Shown: in pieces, positions 10,356 through 18,813 of the stretch
Layout of the letters: every line of letters starts with the position of its first letter
Position numbering within the stretch: position 1 is the first letter of the stretch
Source: JAFGNB01 sp050304135
Lineage (GTDB): Bacteria; Fibrobacterota; Chitinivibrionia; Chitinivibrionales; Chitinispirillaceae
Direction of reading: 5' to 3'
Assembly (NCBI GenBank): GCA_050304135.1
Contig: JBNLDC010000008.1
Location: 124,001 to 188,000 of the forward strand
Length of the DNA: 64,000 nucleotides
Notes under the pieces: model-generated
Databases searched by the model: none
The model's input: only the letters and a program-made list of their open reading frames with translations
What the model was told of the DNA's origin: nothing
Position numbers and translations under genes: made by a program

Positions 10356-10553
10356 TGAACCCCTTCTCTCTCCCCCTGCCGCTTTCCGGATCCAGGCATA
10401 CAACCACTCACTGCACTGATTATACGTTCCTGACACCAACAGTTGCAGCAGGAGATGTACGGACACCATCTACACCGGTTGTATATTTTATTCCATAACC
10501 ATTACTGAAAACAGACAAGCAACAATTCTCCACTTCCACCAAGCGAGGTTTTT

Positions 10554-11471
10554 ATGTCACCTGTCCGCTTAATTGCAGTCCTGGTTTGTACCGCAGCAAT
10601 CAGCAGCTTCGCAGATGAGCCCACTCCGTGGGAAATCGATGTCGACGCAAATGTCACGCTCACCCAGAATGCCTATTCCGACAGCTGGATCGGCAGCGAG
10701 AAAGGAGCAATCTCCTGGGCTTCCAAACTCAACTTTGTTGCCGAGCGGCAATTCACGCCGATTTTCAACCACCGCAACACCCTCAAACTCGCCTTCGGCC
10801 AGACAAAAGCGCAGGAAGAAGACAAGTCATGGGGCAATTTTCTCAAATCCACCGACCTCATCGATTTTGAATCACTGCAACGGTTAACCCTCAGCGGCTG
10901 GGTGGAACCCTTTATTGCGGTACGGCTTATCAGCCAGTTTGTTGATGGTACGGATTCGACGCAGGATCACTACATCAACCCTCTTAACATTTTTGAAAGC
11001 TTCGGTATCTCACGACCACTCGTTGACAATCCCGCCGCCAAATGGAATGCACGCTTTGGTGGTGCAATCAACCAAATGATCAACCGCTATGCAGTCGATG
11101 CCACTCACGACGGCCCCTATCAGAAAGTAACGAACAGCGCCGGTCTTGAATTTGTAACAGAACTAAAGGCTAAGGCTAAAGAAGGATTGCTCGATTTTTC
11201 CACACTGCTGACCGTATACCAGGCTCTTGTCAGTTCCGAAAAGGAAAAAACCAAAGGTACTCTGCAGGCGGACTACTGGCAGTATCCCGACATCAACTGG
11301 GAAAACATTCTCTCCGTCAACCTGACCAAATACATCATGATCAACTTGACGGCTCAACTGCTCTACGACCGCGAACTGCACGCTAACGCCCGCATCAAGG
11401 AAGTGCTTGCACTGGGGCTCACGTACAAATTCAATAACGTGAAAAAAGCTAAGGAAAAGGCCAAGCAGTAA
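10554..11471 (+). CDS. DUF3078-family outer-membrane protein
   Basis: 305 residues with a short signal peptide (cleavage near SSFADEP). The N-terminal half has the DUF3078 signature: a strand such as ANVTLTQNAYSDSWIGSEKG, then alternating-residue beta strands, ending with LGLTYKFNN. Proteins of this family are predicted outer-membrane barrels of unknown function, mainly in the Bacteroidota/Fibrobacterota group. The C-terminus is Lys-rich (KKAKEKAKQ) rather than ending in the usual aromatic residue, which is odd for a barrel. It is divergent from the beta-helix gene, sharing a 198-base promoter region, and GCGAGG precedes the ATG. Confidence 0.78.
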   Translation: MSPVRLIAVLVCTAAISSFADEPTPWEIDVDANVTLTQNAYSDSWIGSEKGAISWASKLNFVAERQFTPIFNHRNTLKLAFGQTKAQEEDKSWGNFLKSTDLIDFESLQRLTLSGWVEPFIAVRLISQFVDGTDSTQDHYINPLNIFESFGISRPLVDNPAAKWNARFGGAINQMINRYAVDATHDGPYQKVTNSAGLEFVTELKAKAKEGLLDFSTLLTVYQALVSSEKEKTKGTLQADYWQYPDINWENILSVNLTKYIMINLTAQLLYDRELHANARIKEVLALGLTYKFNNVKKAKEKAKQ

Positions 11472-11525
11472 CAAATAAAGAATTCAGAAGTCAGTACACG
11501 GATTGAGCGGCGATCAACTGGTATC

Positions 11526-12065
11526 TTAATAACGGTTGAAGCCGCTCATTTCCTCTACCGGTTTGCGTACCTTGTTCCGCAGATGCGGTGTTGCGGGGTA
11601 GCCGAGGGTGAGCATCAGCGGCACCCGGCGAAACCGTGGAATACCGAGGAGTTTTTTCACCTTCCCTTCGCCAAACCACCCGATCATGCAGGTACCAAGA
11701 CCTTCCGCAGCCGCCTGCAGGCAGAAGTGCTCCGCTGCGATCGCCGCATCGATCCAGGCGAACGGTTTCCGTTTGAGGATACCGCCGATTGTTGCGGTAA
11801 AATTAGACCGGTCTGCTACCACCGCCACCAATACCGGTGCTTCAAGCGCGAACCGGTTCCCTTTCATGACGGCATCATGCAATGCACCAGCCACCTCGTT
11901 GCGCAGTGCTGGTTCATCAACCACGATACATTTCCACGGTTGACTGTTGCATGCCGACGGCGCGAGCCGGGCGGCTTCGATGCAGGCCGCGATCTTTTCC
12001 CGTTCCACCGGTTTCTGGCTGTATTCGCGCACACTCTGGCGGGTAGTAAATACGTCAAGCAACAT
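11526..12065 (-). CDS. Nitroreductase-family NAD(P)H-dependent flavoprotein
   Basis: 179 residues, the short type of the family. The N-terminal FMN phosphate contact is visible as RQSVREYSQKPV, followed by ARLAPSACNSQPWKCIVVD, the classic substrate/FMN region. IGWFGEGKVKKLLGIP near residue 125 and LTLGYP near 152 match the C-terminal FMN-binding part. Such enzymes reduce nitroaromatics, quinones or flavins; the physiological substrate is unknown. The gene converges with the DUF3078 gene with only 54 bases between them. The ribosome binding site is weak. Confidence 0.88.
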   Translation of the reverse strand: MLLDVFTTRQSVREYSQKPVEREKIAACIEAARLAPSACNSQPWKCIVVDEPALRNEVAGALHDAVMKGNRFALEAPVLVAVVADRSNFTATIGGILKRKPFAWIDAAIAAEHFCLQAAAEGLGTCMIGWFGEGKVKKLLGIPRFRRVPLMLTLGYPATPHLRNKVRKPVEEMSGFNRY

Positions 12066-12373
12066 GGGGATTCTTATTTCCGTTTCAGCAGTCGTTCAAG
12101 AGTTCTCCGATTGCCTGGTAACCGAAAACCTCCCGAGAAATTCCTCACGGTATTGTTTTTTCTGAGGCAGTACAGCAATTTTTTTTTGAACAGTGGTAAT
12201 TCCAGCATTGACTGCATCTGCCGTTGCTCAGGTATTTCTTCCGTGGACACGGACAGTGATCATACTGTTCGGGAAAGAAATATCTGCCTGTAAACAACGC
12301 AGCTCGATCATGGTTCATAGGGTACCAAACCCGGTTCAAACACGGAAACGCTCATCGAGGAAACGGTTTCTTC
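12066..12373. other. Intergenic, 308 bases, no gene seen
   Basis: This gap lies between the nitroreductase gene and the end of resC, both on the minus strand. I see no convincing reading frame. It should hold the end of the resBC transcript and the nitroreductase promoter. A T-run (nine T on the plus strand near 12180) is present, but I found no stable stem next to it. Confidence 0.5.
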
Positions 12374-13192
12374 TCAATTATACGCGTGCAGACCACCTAA
12401 AAACATATTCGCAAAGAAGGTAAGCACTGCCGCTGCAAATCCGAAAATGCTCAGGAGGGCCGACCTGCTGCCGCGCCATCCCCGTAGAAACCGCAGGTGA
12501 AAATAGATGGTGTAAATCAGCCACACAATAAGGGAGCAGACCTCTTTGGGGTCCCAGCTCCAGAACGTTCCCCAAGCCTGTTCCGCCCACACGGCTCCGG
12601 CAAAGAGTGCTCCAACGGTAAATACCGGATACCCGATGATGATCGCCTTGTGCGAAACCATATCGAGCCGGTCGTACGAAGGAAGCCGTCCTCCGAACAC
12701 CTTTGGAGAGAAGATTTTTTTCATGAAAAACATAATGTTCGCGGCAAAAGCAACCCCGAAGGCGGCTTCGCCCAGTGCTGCCAGTGTTACGTGAATTTGC
12801 AACCAGTAGCTCTGCAATGCGGGAACCAGCTGCATATTGGGTTCCTTGGGAAGCAACGACGCCGAAACAATCAGCATGAACACTACCGGTGCGATAAACG
12901 CACCTACGATATGCTGCCTGAAAAAATAGACGAACACGAAGTAGAAAAGCCCGGCCGACCAGGCGAAAATACTCAGGTACTCAAACATATTCGTAACCGG
13001 CAGATGACCAATCCGTACCGCACGAACCGTTATGGCTGCAGTGAGTGCAGCAAATGAAACTGCCATCAGAACAGAGGCGATTGTTCCCGTCACCTTTTTA
13101 TTGGATACGAGGAACACGACATGCATCAGTGCAGCAACACCGAAGCCGATAAGCGCCCACCAGAACAGTGTAATATCAGTTGATTGTACCAT
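12374..13192 (-). CDS. resC: CcsA/ResC haem-handling protein, cytochrome c maturation system II
   Basis: 272 residues with about eight transmembrane helices. The haem-binding WWD-type motif appears as AWGTFWSWDPKEV near residue 218, with periplasmic His residues in conserved places (HVTLAALGE, and a C-terminal LHAYN). With ResB it exports haem and attaches it to CxxCH motifs of apocytochromes. Its start lies inside the 3' end of resB (17-base overlap), so the two are translationally coupled. Position downstream of a large multiheme cytochrome operon fits a dedicated maturation role. Thiol-reducing partners (ResA/CcdA type) are not in the window. Confidence 0.92.
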   Translation of the reverse strand: MVQSTDITLFWWALIGFGVAALMHVVFLVSNKKVTGTIASVLMAVSFAALTAAITVRAVRIGHLPVTNMFEYLSIFAWSAGLFYFVFVYFFRQHIVGAFIAPVVFMLIVSASLLPKEPNMQLVPALQSYWLQIHVTLAALGEAAFGVAFAANIMFFMKKIFSPKVFGGRLPSYDRLDMVSHKAIIIGYPVFTVGALFAGAVWAEQAWGTFWSWDPKEVCSLIVWLIYTIYFHLRFLRGWRGSRSALLSIFGFAAAVLTFFANMFLGGLHAYN

Positions 13193-14564
13193 TGCCCGCT
13201 TCCTTCATCGAAATACCGGTTTCTGTGGAAAGTGCTGTGACGATTTCAATGAATACGGGTTCGGCATCCGAATCATTGCGTAGTCTGCTGCTCCCGGCGA
13301 AAAAAGATACCCCGTTTTTCGTTGGCACCAGGGCAATATGCAGTCTACGGCGGGGAATCCAGAATACCAGCAGTACACCGATGGTCATGAAAATCAGCCC
13401 CACCCATATAAGCGGACCTCCTGGATTCTCTTTGACGAGAAGACCGGTGGCAAGCTCCTGACCATAGGACATGAGCATCACCGAACAGGTATCGCTCGAA
13501 TGATGCATGGCACCGAATTTTTTAAATATCCATCCTTTGAACAGCGTATCACCCAACTGAGCCACCGAGACAAGAAATGCCGGATTGTTATGCTCCCGGG
13601 AACGACTCTGCGGCTGCCTGGTTTTCATGTCGATCCAGAAATCGGGTATGAACCGGTGCACCATCACCGAAAGATCAGTCCCCGGAACCGGTGTTACCTT
13701 TCCCGGAGAGGCGATAACGCCTTTCCCCACGGGGCCCACTGCACTTCCGCGGACAACCAAGCCGATACTGTCGACACGTTGCGGATCGGCACTGTAACTT
13801 GACTGGTAGAATTTAATTCCTTTGTAAATAAGCGGATGATTTACTTCGATAACCCTGCTTAACAGTGAATCGCCCGCCGAATCGAGAAGCGTCAGTTTTG
13901 ACTTGTAGTCCTTGATCATTCCGTCTTCGTTACGCTCAAGTTCGAAATAATCACACCGTACACTAAACGAACGTTCCCGTACCGGTGCACGTTCACCCCG
14001 ACCGAGCATCTGCGGGTACGAAAAACCGGTCATTTTCCCGACAAGACCACCGATCAGAAGCGGCAGCACACTCAGGTGCAGGAGCGCCATACCAACCTCA
14101 CGCAGCGCTCCCCTGCGCGCGTCAAACACCAGAGAGTCTCCTTCTGAAGACTTTGCCACTCGGTAATGACGCTTGCGCAGAAAAGTCTGCACACGTTCAC
14201 TGGATTCAGCAACCGTGCCATCGGCACCGCCGGTTACCTGCAAAGGCAATCCGGCAATTTTTCCGGCACCGTAAAAGGCAGGGTGCAACAGTGATCGCAG
14301 CGACACCCTGATCCTGTTACTGGTACAAAGAAGAACATTGAGGGAAAAAACACCAAGAATAATATTATACCACACGGTGGAAAAAATAGTAGCAAATCCC
14401 GCTGACACCAGCAGCGACCCGACCACCGATCCCCATTTATGGATATACCGCTCCGGTTCCAACCCCTGCGGGATGATCACCCCTATCAAAGAACAGGCCG
14501 TAATGAGTACAAGGAGCAGTATGCCTGTTTTAAGAGAACTGAATACCCGAAACCATCGCCTCAT
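13176..14564 (-). CDS. resB: ResB/Ccs1 cytochrome c maturation protein
   Basis: 462 residues, membrane protein. Helices lie near residues 12-32, 50-75 and 150-175, and a C-terminal one at ~390-410 (GGPLIWVGLIFMTIGVLL) follows a large periplasmic loop. The opening FSSLKTGILLLVLITACSL and the GVIIPQG segment are typical of ResB. It is the partner of ResC in the system II haem-ligation complex. Its ATG at 14564 overlaps the stop of the upstream cytochrome gene by four bases, and its 3' end overlaps resC. No fusion of ResB and ResC is present, unlike in some epsilonproteobacteria. Confidence 0.92.
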   Translation of the reverse strand: MRRWFRVFSSLKTGILLLVLITACSLIGVIIPQGLEPERYIHKWGSVVGSLLVSAGFATIFSTVWYNIILGVFSLNVLLCTSNRIRVSLRSLLHPAFYGAGKIAGLPLQVTGGADGTVAESSERVQTFLRKRHYRVAKSSEGDSLVFDARRGALREVGMALLHLSVLPLLIGGLVGKMTGFSYPQMLGRGERAPVRERSFSVRCDYFELERNEDGMIKDYKSKLTLLDSAGDSLLSRVIEVNHPLIYKGIKFYQSSYSADPQRVDSIGLVVRGSAVGPVGKGVIASPGKVTPVPGTDLSVMVHRFIPDFWIDMKTRQPQSRSREHNNPAFLVSVAQLGDTLFKGWIFKKFGAMHHSSDTCSVMLMSYGQELATGLLVKENPGGPLIWVGLIFMTIGVLLVFWIPRRRLHIALVPTKNGVSFFAGSSRLRNDSDAEPVFIEIVTALSTETGISMKEAGNGTIN

Positions 14565-15097
14565 TTTTTGGCGGCTTTACCCGGAATCGGATGGGCACCC
14601 TTCTTCACCTCAACATCAAAGGTAAACGGCTTGTAGGTGGGAGATTCCTCGTTATGACATTTGACACACAGTGCCTCGTTGGGTTCCCATAAACCGGCGG
14701 CAACGGCGAGTTCATGATTTTTCATGATATTGAGTTTTCGGTACTCGCTACCCGGTCCGTGGCATGCTTCGCACCCGACACCTTCCTCTTTGGTGTAGGT
14801 GGGATCAATTAATTCTTTTTTAACATCAAAGGCGGTAACATGACACTTCACACACTCCGGCGCTTTCTGCGGATCACCAAGCCCCCTCTTTTTCGCGATT
14901 TCCTTTGACTTCTCATTGCCGAGGGTTTCAAAGGCAGTGGCATGTTTGCTCTGCTGCCAGATCTCATACTGCTTACCCTTTTTTTCTCCCTTATGACACA
15001 TCTTGGCACACTTGTCTGAACCAATGTAATGAGGTTCACCAGCAAAACTGGAAGCAACGAAACAGCCTATCGCGAACACCATAACTACTTTTTTCAT
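14561..15097 (-). CDS. Periplasmic c554-like tetraheme cytochrome
   Basis: 178 residues with a signal peptide (cleavage near SSFAGEP). There are three CxxCH sites (CVKCH, CEACH, CVKCH) and one wider site, CAKMCH, with three residues between the cysteines. The spacing, with GSDKC near the N-terminus, IWQQSKHATAFETL, and a GVGCEACHGPGSEY block, matches the cytochrome c554-type fold. It probably shuttles electrons in the periplasm. A strong AGGAGG precedes the ATG. It begins 158 bases after rnfB on the same strand and overlaps resB by four bases, so it leads a cytochrome-resB-resC unit that may or may not share the rnf transcript. Confidence 0.9.
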   Translation of the reverse strand: MKKVVMVFAIGCFVASSFAGEPHYIGSDKCAKMCHKGEKKGKQYEIWQQSKHATAFETLGNEKSKEIAKKRGLGDPQKAPECVKCHVTAFDVKKELIDPTYTKEEGVGCEACHGPGSEYRKLNIMKNHELAVAAGLWEPNEALCVKCHNEESPTYKPFTFDVEVKKGAHPIPGKAAKK

Positions 15098-15255
15098 ACT
15101 ACCTCCTGAAAAAACGTTTTTTGTCTCTACCGTCTGATAGACGCACCAAACCGTAAAAACCGTTCAGACGAATGTTTATAAGTTCTGTTAATTTTATCAT
15201 GTAAAAATAATCTGACCATACTATTCCGAAAACAACGTTGTCCCGATGCTACGCA

Positions 15256-16053
15256 TCAGGATATCACTCCGGGAGGACAGAGTCGCAGACAGGTCAGACA
15301 ACCAATACAGTTCTCTTTATTAATAGAGGCAGCAGCCCCTTTCTCCCATGTAATTGCATTTACCGGACAATTTTTAAAACAGATTCCACATTTTATGCAT
15401 TTTTCCTGATCAACTTCAAAAAACACTTCTTCCCGCATGCAATATTCTGAACATCTTTTTTTCTCTATTGCCTGTGGTGTATCATCGATGAGTGCAATAA
15501 TCTTTTTCGGACACTCTTTAACACAAATACCGCAGCCTATACAGCGCCGGGGGTCAATCACCGGGAGACCATTTCTCATTTCGATCGCCTCAACCGGACA
15601 GACTACTGAGCAGGAACCGTAACCGATACATCCGCCACTGCATGTTTTCGCTCCACCATAGAGCATTACCGCACTGTGGCAATCCTGCGGAGTAATACAG
15701 TCAAACCGGCTACCGGCATCACTGGTTGTTCTGCCGCATCGCAGATACGCCCGTTTGCGCTTTTTTTCCGAGCCACCATCAACCTGCATGATCCGCGCCA
15801 CGGCATCGGCTACCTCGCGCGAACCGATCAGACAGACATCAGGACCGCGCTCGCCCCGCACCACCGCTGCGGCAGCTCCCGCACAACCGCTGTACCCGCA
15901 GGCACCACAATTGACACCGGGGAATGCAGCCGTTACCGCCTCCACCCGGGGATCGGAAGGTACCGAGAAAAAGCGGGATGCAATAATGAGCACAACCGAG
16001 GCGACCACCCCGATCCCGGCCATAAATAGTGTTGTAATAAGTGTTGTCGACAT
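15256..16053 (-). CDS. rnfB: RnfB, ferredoxin-type subunit of the Rnf complex
   Basis: 265 residues. An N-terminal membrane anchor (residues ~5-27) is followed by the Fe-S domain with GVNCGACGYSGC plus a downstream Cys. Then come several [4Fe-4S] sites: CSGGCIGYGSCSVVCP, CIGCGICVKECP, CIKCGICFKNCP and CIGCLTCLRLCP. RnfB is thought to accept electrons from reduced ferredoxin on the cytoplasmic face. It starts directly after the rnfA stop with no gap, the last gene of the rnfCDGEAB order. Length and cluster content are those expected for a clostridial/Bacteroidota-style RnfB. Confidence 0.95.
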   Translation of the reverse strand: MSTTLITTLFMAGIGVVASVVLIIASRFFSVPSDPRVEAVTAAFPGVNCGACGYSGCAGAAAAVVRGERGPDVCLIGSREVADAVARIMQVDGGSEKKRKRAYLRCGRTTSDAGSRFDCITPQDCHSAVMLYGGAKTCSGGCIGYGSCSVVCPVEAIEMRNGLPVIDPRRCIGCGICVKECPKKIIALIDDTPQAIEKKRCSEYCMREEVFFEVDQEKCIKCGICFKNCPVNAITWEKGAAASINKENCIGCLTCLRLCPPGVIS

Positions 16054-16659
16054 CTATTTCGTCTTCACTATAAGTGAAAGTGCATCATCCATTCCTGAAA
16101 ACCCGTAAAACGCAAGGGCCATCAGCCCTGCAATAACAAGCGTTACCGCTGTTCCCTGAAAGGACTTCGGTACCGCGGTAAGCTCAAGCCGTTGCCTGAT
16201 TCCTGCCATACAGAGCAGCGCCAGAAGAAACCCCGCCGCTGAGGCGATGGCAAAGAGGATCGTCATGAAAAACCCGTAGCCGCTGCGTACCGCCAGAATC
16301 GCCACCCCCAGAACGGCACAGTTGGTGGTAATAAGCGGCAGATAAATGCCAAGCGACTGATACAGCCCGACGGCATTTTTCTGAAGAAACAACTCCACCA
16401 ACTGCACGAGTGTCGCGATAATCAGGATGAAAACAATCGTCTGCAGATAGGTCAGGCCGAGCGGCAGCAGCAGATACTGATGCACAATCCAGGTAGCCGC
16501 CGACGCGATGGTCAGTACAAACAGCACGGCAATCCCCATACCCATGGCCGAAGGAATATTTTTTGATACGCCGCAGAAGGGACAGTTCCCCAGATACCGC
16601 GATAGCAGGATATTATTGACGAATATCGCACTGAAAACAACGACAAGCGCCTCCATCAC
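16054..16659 (-). CDS. rnfA: RnfA, integral membrane subunit of the Rnf complex
   Basis: 201 residues with six transmembrane helices. The family signature appears as FVNNILLSRYLGNCPFCGVS near the N-terminus and ITTNCAVLGVAILAV in the middle, which contribute the Cys ligands of the membrane Fe-S cluster shared with RnfE. The start at 16659 overlaps the rnfE stop by four bases. Paralogous to RnfE, with opposite membrane orientation known for the pair. Confidence 0.95.
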   Translation of the reverse strand: MMEALVVVFSAIFVNNILLSRYLGNCPFCGVSKNIPSAMGMGIAVLFVLTIASAATWIVHQYLLLPLGLTYLQTIVFILIIATLVQLVELFLQKNAVGLYQSLGIYLPLITTNCAVLGVAILAVRSGYGFFMTILFAIASAAGFLLALLCMAGIRQRLELTAVPKSFQGTAVTLVIAGLMALAFYGFSGMDDALSLIVKTK

Positions 16660-17261
16660 CGGTTCCTCCGTTTCCTGCGGTCAATACCGTTCATGATTGC
16701 CAGAAAACACCCGATGGTAATGAATGCACCGGGAGCTTTCCCGATCAGACCGAACGGTTCAAAGGTTGCCCCGAACACCGTCCGACCGCCGAGCGTCCCA
16801 CTGCCGATAAGTTCCCTGACAATCCCGATGGCCGCCAGTGAGAGCGTAAACCCTAGTCCCATTCCGAGCCCGTCGGCAAGCGAACGTACCACGCTGTTTT
16901 TTGAGGCGAACGCCTCCGCCCTGCCGAGAATCAGGCAGTTAACAACGATCAGCGGAATGAAAATACCGAGCAACTTATAAAGCGGATAAAGCCATGCCTG
17001 CATTACCATCTCTACCAGAACCACGAATGTCGCGATAATCGTGATGAACACCGCGATCCGCACCTTCGGATGAATAAGCGGCCGCAGCAGAGATACCAGA
17101 ACATTCGAACAGACCAGTACAAAAGTAGTGGCAAGCCCCATTCCGACTCCTCCGGCAAGTGTAGCAGTAACGGCAAGTGTGGGGCAAAGACCCAGCACCA
17201 GACGGAACGGCGGCAACTGCTCCCAGAGTCCCCTGATGAAATCACGATAGAGCGTGCTCAT
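16656..17261 (-). CDS. rnfE: RnfE, integral membrane subunit of the Rnf complex
   Basis: 201 residues with six transmembrane helices. The Cys-bearing motifs are LVLGLCPTLAVT near residue 21 and IVVNCLILGRAEAFA near 103, matching RnfE/NqrD. The start at 17261 was chosen because it follows AAGGGG and overlaps the rnfG stop as ATGA. A longer frame would add residues lacking family similarity. Together with RnfA it forms the transmembrane core that passes electrons across the membrane. Confidence 0.95.
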   Translation of the reverse strand: MSTLYRDFIRGLWEQLPPFRLVLGLCPTLAVTATLAGGVGMGLATTFVLVCSNVLVSLLRPLIHPKVRIAVFITIIATFVVLVEMVMQAWLYPLYKLLGIFIPLIVVNCLILGRAEAFASKNSVVRSLADGLGMGLGFTLSLAAIGIVRELIGSGTLGGRTVFGATFEPFGLIGKAPGAFITIGCFLAIMNGIDRRKRRNR

Positions 17262-17836
17262 TGTTCCCCTTTCCGCAACTTTCCCCGTACTGCGAGAAAC
17301 AGCTTTTGAGCTTTTCCGACCGCACCACACACCGCCCGCGACGAGATCGTCGCACCGCTGATTCCGTCGATGCTCCCGCCGCCACTTCGCAGTGAAGCCT
17401 GCGTGGAACAGGCAAGTCCCTTGAAACAGCGGGTAAACGATGGGTCGGTGATACGTGAACCGATACCCGGTGTTTCGGAGGCACCAGCTATGGCAATAGC
17501 TCTGCAGTTTCCCGTTTCGGGATCAAACCCGGTCATTACATTGACGTTACCACCGAACCCCTGAGCTGCAGTTTCTATGGCGATACCGGTCAGCTTTCCG
17601 TCGGTTTTTCCAGGGAACAACAGCACCGCAGTGTCTGCAACCGTTACTTCAATCCGATCGGCAAGCGGATCGTTGTCGGCGCCTTCAAGTACCGCCCGAA
17701 CGGCAGGCCCTTTAACATACCGCAACTGCTGCATCACTATGCGCTCTCTGGTGAGATCATGTGCTCCTGAAAGCAGTAACCCGCACCCGGTGGTCACGCC
17801 TACCACAATAAGCAGCATTTTTACGGCATCGTTCAT
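17258..17836 (-). CDS. rnfG: RnfG, covalent FMN-carrying subunit of the Rnf complex
   Basis: 192 residues: an N-terminal membrane helix (~7-24) and a periplasmic FMN-binding domain. The flavinylation motif SGAT is at 160-163, so Thr163 is the predicted phosphoester-linked FMN site, preceded by GGSIDGI. The upstream ETPGIGSRITDPSF stretch is also characteristic. FMN attachment needs an ApbE flavin transferase, which is not in this window. It overlaps rnfD (start) and rnfE (end), each by four bases. Confidence 0.95.
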   Translation of the reverse strand: MNDAVKMLLIVVGVTTGCGLLLSGAHDLTRERIVMQQLRYVKGPAVRAVLEGADNDPLADRIEVTVADTAVLLFPGKTDGKLTGIAIETAAQGFGGNVNVMTGFDPETGNCRAIAIAGASETPGIGSRITDPSFTRCFKGLACSTQASLRSGGGSIDGISGATISSRAVCGAVGKAQKLFLAVRGKLRKGEQ

Positions 17837-18813
17837 AACCGTACCACCTCAGGAATTGCTGCAACCGGCCGCCTCCCGCGATCAAGCAGAGGCACCGACA
17901 TATTGACAATAAGCAGCGCAAACGGGAGCCCTTCCGGAAACGCGCTCCACTGTCTGAAGAGTACCGTCAGAATACCGGCAATCGTTCCGTAGAGCACCAT
18001 GACCCACGGCTCCACCGGTCTGCTTGAAAAATCACCAGCCAGAAAAAATGCCCCGATCATCGTATAACCGGTAAAAAGCTGTAAAAGAGGAAACTGATAC
18101 CAGTGTAAGGTTTCCGCTGGAATGAACAGGAACGAGGAGACCGCGATCGTTCCGAGAAATGCGGTGGGAATAATCCAGTGAACAAGCCCGAGCAGCACTG
18201 CGGCAACGCCCCCGGCAAGGAGCAGGACTGACGATCCGGTTCCGATACAACCGGCCTGATTTCCAAAGAGCAACGACTTCAGGGGAAAAAGTTCCAGTGC
18301 GGGAGCACCAAGTCTGCGCAGCACCGAAAGCGGATACTCCACCTGTTCGAACGGCAGCGAAAACCCGATACACGATACCGACGGATCAAGCAGCTTCGGC
18401 CAGGAAATCGCAAGTACCGCCCACCCGATACAGACGGCATTGAACGGACTTCCGCCCGCACCGCCGAAAAGTTGACGACCAAGAAATACTGCCGAAACAC
18501 CGCCGATCACCACCGCCCACCACGGCATCGTCGGTGGCAGCAGCAGCCCGAAAAGAAAACCGCAAAGGAAGGCGCTTCCATCGTATAAACGGGATTTTTT
18601 CCTGAACAGCAGTTCGAACAGCGCATCGCCCGACATACAGGCGGCAACAGAGAGCGATACAACCCTGACCGCATATATTCCGTACAGCGATACCCCGTGC
18701 AGCAATGCCGGAAGTGTCAGCAACACCAGAAGATAATTCGCCACGGTAAAGGAGTATCCGGTATACCGGAACGGTCTGAAAAAAACCGACAGTCGCAGGT
18801 TGTCACGATTCAT
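17833..18813 (-). CDS. rnfD: RnfD, membrane subunit lacking the usual flavinylation Thr
   Basis: 326 residues with about nine to ten transmembrane helices. Family features include YDGSAFLCGFLFGLLLPPT at ~78-95 and FGGAGGSPFNAVCIG at ~116-130. Most RnfD/NqrB proteins carry a periplasmic (S/T)GAT motif with FMN bound to its Thr. At the matching place this protein reads RLGAPALE (L168-P171), with Pro where Thr is expected, and no other SGAT/TGAT is present. The start at 18813 follows a very strong AGGAGGTG and overlaps the rnfC stop by four bases. Confidence 0.92.
   Translation of the reverse strand: MNRDNLRLSVFFRPFRYTGYSFTVANYLLVLLTLPALLHGVSLYGIYAVRVVSLSVAACMSGDALFELLFRKKSRLYDGSAFLCGFLFGLLLPPTMPWWAVVIGGVSAVFLGRQLFGGAGGSPFNAVCIGWAVLAISWPKLLDPSVSCIGFSLPFEQVEYPLSVLRRLGAPALELFPLKSLLFGNQAGCIGTGSSVLLLAGGVAAVLLGLVHWIIPTAFLGTIAVSSFLFIPAETLHWYQFPLLQLFTGYTMIGAFFLAGDFSSRPVEPWVMVLYGTIAGILTVLFRQWSAFPEGLPFALLIVNMSVPLLDRGRRPVAAIPEVVRL

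Noticed and set aside
15242..15260. Short hairpin at the end of rnfB as a terminator
   Set aside because: Only five sure pairs, it includes the stop codon, and no T-run follows; read-through to the c554 gene is possible.
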